DNA from: Alteromonas hispanica
GTDB taxonomy: Bacteria; Pseudomonadota; Gammaproteobacteria; Enterobacterales; Alteromonadaceae
Assembly: GCF_010500915.1 (NCBI RefSeq)
Contig: NZ_JAAAWP010000006.1
Location: forward strand, 214,801 to 278,800
Length of the DNA stretch: 64,000 nt
Direction: 5' to 3'
Under the pieces are notes generated by a model. The model was not told the DNA's origin. It saw only the letters and a program-made list of their open reading frames with translations, and searched no databases. A program made the position numbers and the translations under genes. This document shows, piece by piece, positions 1 to 7,258 of the stretch. Position 1 is the first letter of the stretch. Each line of letters opens with the position of its first letter.

Positions 1-807
1 ACATTACTGCGAGCGGGAGTGGTCCTTCTAGGCCTACGGGTTGCACTTGGCGATTTAGTAGTGCTGGGTTGGCAAACAGCATTCATGCTGGCTGGCGCTA
101 TATTTACCACCATAGTGCTGGGCGTTTTTCTTGCTAAAGCCTTTGGTTTGCAAAAGCGCTTTGGCGCACTTACTGGTGGTTCGGTAGCCATTTGCGGGGC
201 ATCGGCCGCACTGGCTATTTCAACAATTCTGCCCAAAGGGGAGAACCACGAACGAGACACCCTGCTAACTGTTATTGGCGTTACTGCCATGTCGACTATC
301 GCGATGATTGTATATCCTATCATTGCTGCACAAGTAAACATGAACAATGTAGATGCAGGAATATTTTTAGGTGGAACCATTCACGATGTAGCACAGGTTG
401 TGGGCGCAGGGTATTCAGTTTCGGAAGAAGCTGGAGATATGGCCACATTAACCAAACTTGTGCGCGTGGCCATGCTCATGCCCGTGGTGCTTATTATGAT
501 GCTGATTATAAAACGTTTTTACACAGCAAATCAGCAGTTAGACGAAGGCGACGTGCCTAAAGTCCCGCTGTTTTTAGTGGGCTTTATTACCATGATGCTA
601 CTCAATAGCTTTGTTACGTTACCCGACTACATTGTTGAAACAGGGTCCCAAGTATCGCGTTTCTTTTTAGTTGTGTCGATCACCGCTATTGGCATGAAGT
701 CTAACTTGGGTAAGCTTGCCGAAGTAGGCGCTTTACCCATAATGATGATATTAGCCGAAACCATTTGGATAGCGTTACTCATTTTGGGCTACTTGTACTT
801 TCTATAA
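1..807 (+). CDS. yeiH: YeiH-family (UPF0324) putative sulfate/sulfite exporter, 5' truncated by window edge
   Basis: The reading frame is open from the first base, and the residues before the first possible start (LLRAGVVLLGLRV) already look like the middle of a YeiH protein, so the N-terminus lies outside the window. The visible 268 residues are very hydrophobic with about eight membrane helices. The YeiH-like segments GGSVAICGASAALA and GGTIHDVAQVVGAGY are present. YeiH proteins are inner-membrane proteins annotated as putative sulfate exporters; their substrate is poorly proven. The next gene encodes a sulfite dehydrogenase, so export of sulfate made in sulfite oxidation, or of sulfite itself, is a reasonable inference. 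Confidence 0.85.
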   Translation, partial: TLLRAGVVLLGLRVALGDLVVLGWQTAFMLAGAIFTTIVLGVFLAKAFGLQKRFGALTGGSVAICGASAALAISTILPKGENHERDTLLTVIGVTAMSTIAMIVYPIIAAQVNMNNVDAGIFLGGTIHDVAQVVGAGYSVSEEAGDMATLTKLVRVAMLMPVVLIMMLIIKRFYTANQQLDEGDVPKVPLFLVGFITMMLLNSFVTLPDYIVETGSQVSRFFLVVSITAIGMKSNLGKLAEVGALPIMMILAETIWIALLILGYLYFL

Positions 808-882
808 TTCGCCTGTTTAGATAGGCAGTAGCGCAGCGATACAAACCAAACAAAACGTCTGTAATTTTAAAAGGTAAAAGCA

Positions 883-2184
883 GTGAAAAAACGCGGCCTT
901 CATGAACTTTACGCCATCAATGCTGAAAAAGCAGACCACACCGTATTTGGCAGAACCAGTAACCCACTGAGCCGTCGAGGCTTTTTATCTGGGTTAAAAA
1001 CCCTGTCGGTACTGCTTGGCGCCGAAGTGGTTTACGGTCAGTTCATGCCGGCAGGGCTTATTCCCGCTGCTTTCGCACAATCGGACACCCCTTTTAAAAT
1101 AGAAGGTAAAGACGGATTGATCGTATTAAACGACCGTCCAGTAAATGCGGAAACGCCTGCGCACCTGCTTGATGACAAGGTTACACCGGCAAACCGTCTT
1201 TTCGTGCGTAACAACGGTATTGTGCCAACCGCGCCAAACCCAGATACCTGGACACTCACCATAGAAGGTGAATCCGCTAAACAATCAATAACATTCACCC
1301 TCAATGAGTTAAAACAACGCTTTAAACATTACACCTACCAACTCACGTTAGAGTGCGGCGGTAACGGCAGGGCTGAGTTTTCTCCAGCTGCCACGGGGAA
1401 TCAGTGGACCACCGGCGCAGTAGGCTGCCCAAAATGGACGGGCGTTCGGCTAAAAGACGTATTGCAAGCCGTGGGCGTAAAAGATGACGCCGTATATATT
1501 GGTTACTATGGCAACGATCAGCATTTAAGCAGAACGCCCGGCAAAGCCGCAATTTCGCGAGGCGTTCCTATTAGTAAAGCCATGGAAGATGAGTCGCTTA
1601 TTGCGTGGAAAATGAACGGAGAGCCGTTACCCGTTATGAATGGTTTTCCGTTACGCTTGGTGTTTGGTGGCTGGCCTGCTTCCACAAGCGGCAAGTGGCT
1701 AAGCAAAATTGTTATTCGAAACCAAGTACACGATGGCGCAAAAATGCTAGGTAAAGCCTACCGTGTTCCGTGCGAGCCTGTGGCACCAGGAGCCAGCGTT
1801 CCCGACAACGAAATGTGTATTATTGAAGCTATGCCGGTAAAGTCGCTTATCACCTACCCTAAGTCGGGCGTAGAACAAAAGCTCTCAAAACCTTTGACGG
1901 TAAGGGGGCACGCGTGGTGCGGTTCAACAAACGTAAAAGAGATGTTTACCTCTATCGACTTTGGCCAAACTTGGCAACGAGCCGAGCTATCTCGTCCAGT
2001 AAACAGACATGCTTGGCAACATTTCACCTCTAATATTTCATTCCCTCAAAAAGGCTACTATGAAATATGGGCAAAAGCGGTAGATGAAACAGGTAAAGCC
2101 CAACCCATGGTGCTACCTGGTTGGAATCCAAAAGGTTATTTGAACAATGCATGCCATCGCATTGCTGTAAAAGTGGTAGCGTAA
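883..2184 (+). CDS. Sulfite dehydrogenase, molybdopterin subunit (SorA/SoxC-like)
   Basis: Predicted periplasmic molybdenum enzyme oxidising sulfite to sulfate and passing electrons to a cytochrome c. A Tat signal is visible (SRRGFLSG, residues 30-37) followed by a hydrophobic stretch ending near AFAQ (residue 66). The Mo-co domain holds the expected cysteine ligand in LTLECGGNGR (Cys158), preceded by the family-like RNNGIVP. The C-terminal third, from about residue 320, resembles the Mo-co dimerisation domain. Length (433 residues) fits SoxC/SorA. The start is GTG with an AAAGGT-like ribosome site upstream. The cytochrome gene follows after 49 bp, as in sorAB. No other sox genes are visible, so a stand-alone sulfite:cytochrome c oxidoreductase is more likely than a full Sox system. 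Confidence 0.85.
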   Translation: MKKRGLHELYAINAEKADHTVFGRTSNPLSRRGFLSGLKTLSVLLGAEVVYGQFMPAGLIPAAFAQSDTPFKIEGKDGLIVLNDRPVNAETPAHLLDDKVTPANRLFVRNNGIVPTAPNPDTWTLTIEGESAKQSITFTLNELKQRFKHYTYQLTLECGGNGRAEFSPAATGNQWTTGAVGCPKWTGVRLKDVLQAVGVKDDAVYIGYYGNDQHLSRTPGKAAISRGVPISKAMEDESLIAWKMNGEPLPVMNGFPLRLVFGGWPASTSGKWLSKIVIRNQVHDGAKMLGKAYRVPCEPVAPGASVPDNEMCIIEAMPVKSLITYPKSGVEQKLSKPLTVRGHAWCGSTNVKEMFTSIDFGQTWQRAELSRPVNRHAWQHFTSNISFPQKGYYEIWAKAVDETGKAQPMVLPGWNPKGYLNNACHRIAVKVVA

Positions 2185-2233
2185 AGATGAATGATGTAGA
2201 AGATACAAACCTACCAATCACAGGAGCTCTGCT

Positions 2234-2596
2234 ATGTCTTTAGCGTTACGTACAATTTGTATTGCGCTTTGCGTAACCGGGCTTACCGTCATTTTTGCAA
2301 GTAGATCAGCGGTAGCCGAACCTGCAACAGATCCTCGGTCGGGTTTAGTAATAGCTGAAGGCTCAAATCTAGTTTTAGCCCATTGTAGCGCATGCCATTC
2401 AACCTCGCTTATTACGCAAAACGCCATGAGTAAAAAACGTTGGTTAGAAACTATCAGGTGGATGCAAGACACACAAAAATTGTGGCCGTTAGGTGACGCC
2501 GAGCCGATTATTTTAGATTATTTGGCGAAGTGGTATGGGCCAAAAGAATCAGCAAGACGACCGCTGCTTGCCCCTCACCTTATGCCGGAAAAGTAA
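2234..2596 (+). CDS. Small periplasmic c-type cytochrome, partner of the sulfite dehydrogenase
   Basis: 120 residues with an N-terminal secretion signal (hydrophobic residues 4-22, cleavage probably near AVAEP) and one haem c site, CSACH, at residues 51-55. A Met in LMPEK at the C-terminus could be the distal ligand, though this is uncertain. The start codon is preceded by a good AGGAG at suitable distance. It lies directly downstream of the molybdenum subunit and is probably co-transcribed, so its likely role is to take electrons from sulfite oxidation (SorB-like). It is shorter than SoxD. Confidence 0.8.
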   Translation: MSLALRTICIALCVTGLTVIFASRSAVAEPATDPRSGLVIAEGSNLVLAHCSACHSTSLITQNAMSKKRWLETIRWMQDTQKLWPLGDAEPIILDYLAKWYGPKESARRPLLAPHLMPEK

Positions 2597-2636
2597 CTCA
2601 CCTTGAGAGTAAGTCAACGTATCGACAGACCTGTTT

Positions 2637-2926
2637 TTAATCTAATTGACCTGGAACATCCATAGTCTTGTGAAGGACACGAATTATCGAGATTGTATCA
2701 ATCTCATTGGTATAGGTGACCAAGTGACTCCTATACAAGCCAATTCTCACTGGCGGTACATAATTTTTTGTAGGCGATATTTATCGGGAAAATTACACAA
2801 GCTTTTTATGAAACTACCTAGTTCATCCAAGTATTCGTCTGCACACTCTATTCCCCAATTTTCTGCGCCATAAAGCCAGATTTCAATCAAATCTGTCCTT
2901 GCTGCATTAGTTTGTATTGTTTTCAA
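2637..2926 (-). pseudogene. parE: ParE-family toxin gene, frameshifted
   Basis: Read on the minus strand from a TTG one base after the antitoxin stop. The first frame gives a ParE-like N-terminus (residues such as ARTDLIEIWLYGAENWG) up to LQKIMYRQ and then a stop near 2746-2748. The following frame gives a textbook ParE C-terminus (GLYRSHLVTYTNEIDTI then IIRVLHKTMD) ending at 2637. The two halves are in different frames, so a one-base loss near 2745-2755 has broken the gene, unless it is a sequencing error. The order antitoxin then toxin matches Phd-ParE type II modules. The toxin is probably inactive, leaving the antitoxin alone. Confidence 0.75.
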
Positions 2927-2927
2927 G

Positions 2928-3191
2928 CTACTTACCTAATAGCTCTCTGCCACTTTGCTTAATATATTCAATATCCAGCTCTCCCGCCGAACCACTGCTA
3001 ATCCCCTCATTTACAGCAGCTTGCATCGCCTTTTTCTTGAGTAAAGCATAATCGTTTGCTGACATTAAAACTCCCTGCTCTTTTCCGTTTCGCGTTATAG
3101 AGATAGGACTAGCCTGAGCTCCAAGTAGTAGCTCACCAAAATTATTCTTTGCTTCTGTCGCCGAAACTGACTTCATACGAAAACCACTCAT
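2928..3191 (-). CDS. Phd/YefM-type antitoxin
   Basis: 87 residues. The N-terminal half has the Phd/YefM DNA-binding fold pattern: SVSATEAKNNFGELL, then PISITRNGKEQGVLMSANDY. The C-terminal part, expected to bind and neutralise the toxin, is charged and ends RELLGK. It is the first gene of a module whose ParE toxin is frameshifted. A start at residue 6 (MKSVSATEAK) is equally possible. Phd antitoxins repress their own promoter; a perfect palindrome lies just upstream. Confidence 0.8.
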   Translation of the reverse strand: MSGFRMKSVSATEAKNNFGELLLGAQASPISITRNGKEQGVLMSANDYALLKKKAMQAAVNEGISSGSAGELDIEYIKQSGRELLGK

Positions 3192-3211
3192 TGCCCTTAA
3201 TTACTTTAGCT

Positions 3212-3225
3212 ATTTTAGCTAAAAT
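3212..3225. promoter_or_regulatory. Palindromic operator candidate for the Phd antitoxin
   Basis: Perfect 14-bp palindrome ATTTTAGCTAAAAT, partly repeated by the TTTAGCTA just before it (3205-3212). It lies about 20 bp upstream of the antitoxin start, where Phd-type antitoxins autoregulate. Binding is inferred from position only. Confidence 0.5.
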
Positions 3226-3245
3226 ACGCGATAGCGCAATTAGCA

Positions 3246-3920
3246 CTAACCAATAATACCGAGCTCTACCGCCCGAAGTACGGCACGAGTGCGGTCGCGC
3301 GCGCCCAGCTTGGCTAAAATAGTCGACACTTGGTTTTTTACTGTGCCTTCCGATTTATAAAGCGCTGCCGCTATTTCTCGATTGCTGCAGCCAGAAGCCA
3401 TTAAGCGCAAAATTTCTTTCTCTTTGCTCGATAGAGGCTCTACCTGTTCGGGCTCTTCCGTTTCAGTGTTTAGCCCTTGCAGGCTATTAATCAGCGTAGT
3501 GGTAATGGCAGGCTGAATAAGTGATTCACCGGCATAAACTGCCTCTATGCCTTCTGCTAGCGTTTCTAGCGACACGTCTTTTAACAAATACCCTTTTGCG
3601 CCAGCGCGTAACGCGCCCATTAGGTTTTCATGATCGTCAAAGGTGGTAAGCATAATGGTTGGAATAAGCGCATTGGCTTGTTTAAGCGCATTAAGTAACT
3701 CTATGCCTGTCATGCGCGGCATGCGAATATCCAACAGCATAACATCAGCGCAGCCGGGGTTGTTTTGTAACCACTTCATGGCCTCGAGTCCGTCGTTAGA
3801 TTGGCCCACCACTTCTACTTTGTCAGAAAGGCCCAGCAGGCTGCATAACCCCTGTCGTAATAGTTGCTGGTCGTCTACTACCAATACCTTAATCATTGCG
3901 CCTCCGGCGGTACTCATCAT
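3246..3920 (-). CDS. NarL/LuxR-type response regulator (DesR-like)
   Basis: 224 residues: a receiver domain with the acidic pair VVDD (15-16), phospho-acceptor Asp64 in MLLDIRMPR and the conserved Lys in LLKDVS, then a LuxR-type DNA-binding domain (LSSKEKEILRLMASG, CSNREIAAALYKSEGTVKNQ) from about residue 160. It overlaps the kinase gene upstream by four bases, so the two are translationally coupled. An in-frame start at residue 9 (MIKVLVVDD) has its own GGAGG site and would also give a complete receiver domain. Likely a transcription factor for the divergent membrane protein gene at 5341 or for its own operon. Confidence 0.9.
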   Translation of the reverse strand: MMSTAGGAMIKVLVVDDQQLLRQGLCSLLGLSDKVEVVGQSNDGLEAMKWLQNNPGCADVMLLDIRMPRMTGIELLNALKQANALIPTIMLTTFDDHENLMGALRAGAKGYLLKDVSLETLAEGIEAVYAGESLIQPAITTTLINSLQGLNTETEEPEQVEPLSSKEKEILRLMASGCSNREIAAALYKSEGTVKNQVSTILAKLGARDRTRAVLRAVELGIIG

Positions 3921-5062
3921 TTCGCCTCCGACAATGTAAGCAAGGTATGAAAACCTTCACCGCTGTTGATAAACGTTGCACTGCCATTTAACTCGCTAAT
4001 GCGTTCTTGAATACCTTTGAGGCCATTTCCCTGAATAACATTATTAGAATTAGCGCTAGCGCCATTGTCCTTTATATCTATGCATAATTGGTCGGATTTT
4101 TTATAAATGCTAATCACCAGCTCGTCGGCTTTACTGTGGCGCATAGTGTTAGTAAGACTTTCTTGAATACAGCGCAGCAAATTAGTGGCCTGAAGCAGCG
4201 TTAAATTGCTGATATCAGTTTGGCAATCAACCTCTACCCGAATCTTATTTTTTAAAGGCTCGGTAAGCGCATCAAGGGCTTGCAGTAAATCAAGCTGATT
4301 AAATTCACGCATGTCTGATACCGCCTCGCGAACATCTGCAAGCAGCAGCTTGGCAATGCTTAAGCACTGGTCGATAGTTTGGCGCTGATCAGGCGACGCT
4401 GTGCGAGACGCCACCTGTAAATGCAGCGACAACCCCGTTAAATGATGCCCCACCAAGTCATGAATATCGCGAGCAATGCGGGTGCGTTCATCCTTTCGGC
4501 TAGCTTGCTGCATCAAATCTTGTAACGCCCGTAGCTCTCTATTCGCCTCTTCCGCTCGTTCGGTTTGTCGTTCCGCGTTTTTTCGGCTTTCCATCATTAC
4601 CAAGGCAAACAAATTGAATGTCCAAAATAGCAGTGCGTTTATCCACAAACTGCTATTAGCCTGCCATACCCAGCTATACACCAGCCACGGTACAGCTGAC
4701 CAAATTGGCGACAGTAAAAGTGCCCGTTTAAACGGCATAAAATAAGGTAGTAGCGCAGACCAAATTACCAGCAAAATAGCGTTAAAGGTCATTGGGCTTA
4801 AAGCAAAAAGTACCAAAACAAGCGCGTATTCAATGCCCACTAATACGCTGCGAATTACTTCACTTTTCCCAAAAGGCTTGTCTTGAGTAATCAGCAAAAA
4901 GCCAAAGCTGAACAGAACAAAGCACAACATAATCGCAACGATGTTTGTTGTGCTAGTCCTTTCGGAACCTATAAGTAACCAAGCATTGGTTGCAGCCACA
5001 ACCAAGATAGTAATGAGCGCTCCACTTTGTTCGGAAGCAATACGTAATTGAGATAGTTTCAT
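3917..5062 (-). CDS. Membrane sensor histidine kinase, HisKA_3 family (DesK-like)
   Basis: 381 residues. Five or so membrane helices occupy about residues 12-158, followed by a charged coiled-coil linker and a HisKA_3 box DERTRIARDIHDLVGHHLTG with phospho-His201. The ATPase domain shows the N box (LLRCIQESLTNTMRHSKA) and a GNGLKGIQERI G box. No separate extracytoplasmic domain is visible, so the signal is probably sensed in the membrane as in DesK. Partner of the overlapping NarL-type regulator. Confidence 0.9.
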   Translation of the reverse strand: MKLSQLRIASEQSGALITILVVAATNAWLLIGSERTSTTNIVAIMLCFVLFSFGFLLITQDKPFGKSEVIRSVLVGIEYALVLVLFALSPMTFNAILLVIWSALLPYFMPFKRALLLSPIWSAVPWLVYSWVWQANSSLWINALLFWTFNLFALVMMESRKNAERQTERAEEANRELRALQDLMQQASRKDERTRIARDIHDLVGHHLTGLSLHLQVASRTASPDQRQTIDQCLSIAKLLLADVREAVSDMREFNQLDLLQALDALTEPLKNKIRVEVDCQTDISNLTLLQATNLLRCIQESLTNTMRHSKADELVISIYKKSDQLCIDIKDNGASANSNNVIQGNGLKGIQERISELNGSATFINSGEGFHTLLTLSEAK

Positions 5063-5185
5063 AAGGCTCAGTATTGGCTAATAACGCGTTTTTTGGAATA
5101 GGCCAAAAGTCATTTTTCACATCGTGACTTTCGCCACTGATGATCCCGTTTCCTTCTAGATACACTTCTCAATACACCGCCCTCG

Positions 5186-5256
5186 CTTATTGAGACAGTC
5201 ACTTTTAAACGAGCACTTATTAAGACAGTCACTTATTAGGACAGTCACTTATAAGC
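5186..5256. repeat. 16-bp direct repeats between the two-component operon and the membrane protein gene
   Basis: The unit CTTATTAAGACAGTCA occurs at 5216 and, as CTTATTAGGACAGTCA, at 5232, with a further CTTATAAG start at 5248: exactly 16 bp apart. A related copy starts at 5186 with a more degenerate one at 5202, and a diverged TCAAGGCAGGCACTTAT lies near 5285. The array lies in the 278-bp gap between the divergent kinase and DUF2306-like genes and is a plausible site for multiple response-regulator binding; this role is inferred. Confidence 0.7.
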
Positions 5257-5340
5257 GGCGAATTTTACTAGTACTAGGGCGTTATCAAGGCAGGCACTTA
5301 TACAGGCTGTGATTTTTACCAGAACAATTGGAGATTTTAG

Positions 5341-6072
5341 ATGAGCTATTCATACCAAGCTATTTTATATAGCCACATACTAGCCGGCGCTATTGCTCTG
5401 GTGCTTTTTTGGGTACCGGTTACCGCTCGTAAAGGCGCGTTTAACCACAAAAAGTTTGGCGCGCATTATCGCCGCGCAATGCTGTGGACCATTGCCAGCG
5501 GCGCAGTGCTGGCTGGCGTGTGGCTATTTATACCCGTTGCCGTTAACCCTAATTTGGCCGATAACCCAGCTGGCGTGGCAAACTTGCAGCGCTTTGCCAT
5601 CTTTCTACTGCATTTGGCGGTGCAAATGCACGCGTCTGTAATGATGGGACAGTGGGCGCTTGATGCTAAACAAAGCCGCCGTTCGCTTCGCTGTTTTAGC
5701 CGTACTGCACCAGCGGTACTACTAACCGCTACAAGCCTATATATCGGAGTTATCGGCGTTATGAATCAGCATATTCTCATGCTCATTTTTGCTCCGCTGG
5801 GGCTTTCAATTAGTATTGGTCAGCTTCGCTTTATTTTTGCCAAGCAAGTAGCGCCCAAAGCTTGGTTGGTAGAGCATCTTGGCGGCTATATCGGGTCTGG
5901 CATTGCCGCGTATACTGCGTTTGCAGCATTTGGCGGGCGCACCTTATTTAGCGATATTGGCGCATGGCAGTATGCATTCTGGGTTTTGCCAGGACTGATA
6001 GGTGGCATAGCGATAAGCCGCCTATCACGGCAGTACAGAACAAGCACTGCAGAAAATACGCGGCGAACGTGA
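5341..6072 (+). CDS. Multi-pass membrane protein, DUF2306-like, function unknown
   Basis: 243 residues with about seven predicted membrane helices and His/Arg residues at helix edges (SHILAG, HKKFGAHYRRAML). The pattern of an N-terminal helix, a short charged loop and then repeated helix pairs resembles DUF2306-type proteins, but the match is by eye only. The gene faces the DesK/DesR-like pair across a tandem-repeat region, which suggests it may be the target of that pair. No catalytic motif is recognisable. Confidence 0.6.
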   Translation: MSYSYQAILYSHILAGAIALVLFWVPVTARKGAFNHKKFGAHYRRAMLWTIASGAVLAGVWLFIPVAVNPNLADNPAGVANLQRFAIFLLHLAVQMHASVMMGQWALDAKQSRRSLRCFSRTAPAVLLTATSLYIGVIGVMNQHILMLIFAPLGLSISIGQLRFIFAKQVAPKAWLVEHLGGYIGSGIAAYTAFAAFGGRTLFSDIGAWQYAFWVLPGLIGGIAISRLSRQYRTSTAENTRRT

Positions 6073-6087
6073 TCTCATTTAGCGGCG

Positions 6088-7197
6088 CTAGCTTTTCACA
6101 GGCGAATGGGCTACAACCCTACGCCGAGGCTTTTTAGGCGATTTCCTAAACAGGTAAAAATACAGTCCTGTCAGCGCAAGCAAGACAGGGCTTAAACCCA
6201 ACACACACCACAGTATTTTACTAGGTAACCCTGCAAAGTACCCAAAGTGCAGCTTTCTAAACATATCAACAAATACCGCCCAGCCCGACTCTTCTCTTAC
6301 ATCAAATGTGGCCAATACCTCACCTGAGTCGCGGTTATAGGTAACCACCGAGGAATATTCGCTTGAAAGGTACGGCTTGTTAGGCACCTCGCCAAATACA
6401 TTGATGTGCGCTTCAGGCTCGTAGGGAAATGTAAGATAAGTAGGCCGGTGACCTTCAATAGCCTTAGACGACCCATAAACCAGCTGCTGAAAATCGAGAT
6501 TTGGGCTGTAAATGGCCTCGGTAACATAGGCGTGTTCGTCGCCATGCTCTAAGGTTTCATGTATCACTTCAGAGGCATTCCAATAGCCCCCGGTAAACGC
6601 CAAAATAAGCAGCACCGGTGAAGATAATATGCCTATTAGCTTATGCACATCGCTAAAAAAGATGCGCTTAGCCGCATGCAAGCGCAGAGTGAATAGCTTA
6701 GTCCAAAACTTGCGATGCAATATTATGCCTGTCACGCTAAGCACTAGCAGCATAAGAGAAAACACAAACCCGAAGGATGTGCCTATCACGCCCAGCAAAA
6801 AGGTGTAATGCAGCGACAGTAACCAGTCGGTAATATCATGAGTAACAGGCACAGGAGTAGATAACAGCGTGGCCGAATACTGGTCGACATACAGCTTGTA
6901 CCATTCGCCCTCAGACTTGCTAATAAGGTACGCCGCGTCGCTGCGCTGCTTGTTATCAAATAGCTCCCAACTTCCCAATACATAATCGGGATGGGTGGCT
7001 TCTACTTTGCTAATTAACTGATTTAAGTTTTCACGAGGCTGGCCTTCTGCTGCCTGCACGCTCATGTGCGAGGGCATTAACCACGTATCAATTTCAGGTT
7101 TAAATACCAGTATGCTACCGGTAATCGAAATAACAAAAAGCGGCACCATTGCAATGAGTGCCGTTATTGAATGCCACTTAAACAGAGTTTTGCGCAT
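6088..7197 (-). CDS. PepSY-associated membrane protein (iron-uptake accessory type)
   Basis: 369 residues. The start MRKTLFKWHSITALIAMVPLFVISITGSILVF is the usual first helix of PepSY_TM proteins, and further helices lie near residues 135-160, 190-205 and 330-350, with periplasmic PepSY-like segments between. Such proteins are regularly found beside TonB-dependent siderophore receptors and some act as inner-membrane reductases in iron release. It follows the receptor gene after 61 bp on the same strand, so co-transcription and iron control are likely. Substrate unknown. Confidence 0.8.
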   Translation of the reverse strand: MRKTLFKWHSITALIAMVPLFVISITGSILVFKPEIDTWLMPSHMSVQAAEGQPRENLNQLISKVEATHPDYVLGSWELFDNKQRSDAAYLISKSEGEWYKLYVDQYSATLLSTPVPVTHDITDWLLSLHYTFLLGVIGTSFGFVFSLMLLVLSVTGIILHRKFWTKLFTLRLHAAKRIFFSDVHKLIGILSSPVLLILAFTGGYWNASEVIHETLEHGDEHAYVTEAIYSPNLDFQQLVYGSSKAIEGHRPTYLTFPYEPEAHINVFGEVPNKPYLSSEYSSVVTYNRDSGEVLATFDVREESGWAVFVDMFRKLHFGYFAGLPSKILWCVLGLSPVLLALTGLYFYLFRKSPKKPRRRVVAHSPVKS

Positions 7198-7258
7198 GTT
7201 TACCTTCCATCTTTAGCCCATGTGCCCCAAACGAGGCACACGGTAAACCGTTATGCCG

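Noticed and set aside
2646..2873. 75-codon plus-strand ORF
   Set aside because: It is a shadow of the frameshifted ParE gene on the minus strand.
5186..5256. CRISPR-like repeats
   Set aside because: The 16-bp units are contiguous with no spacers.
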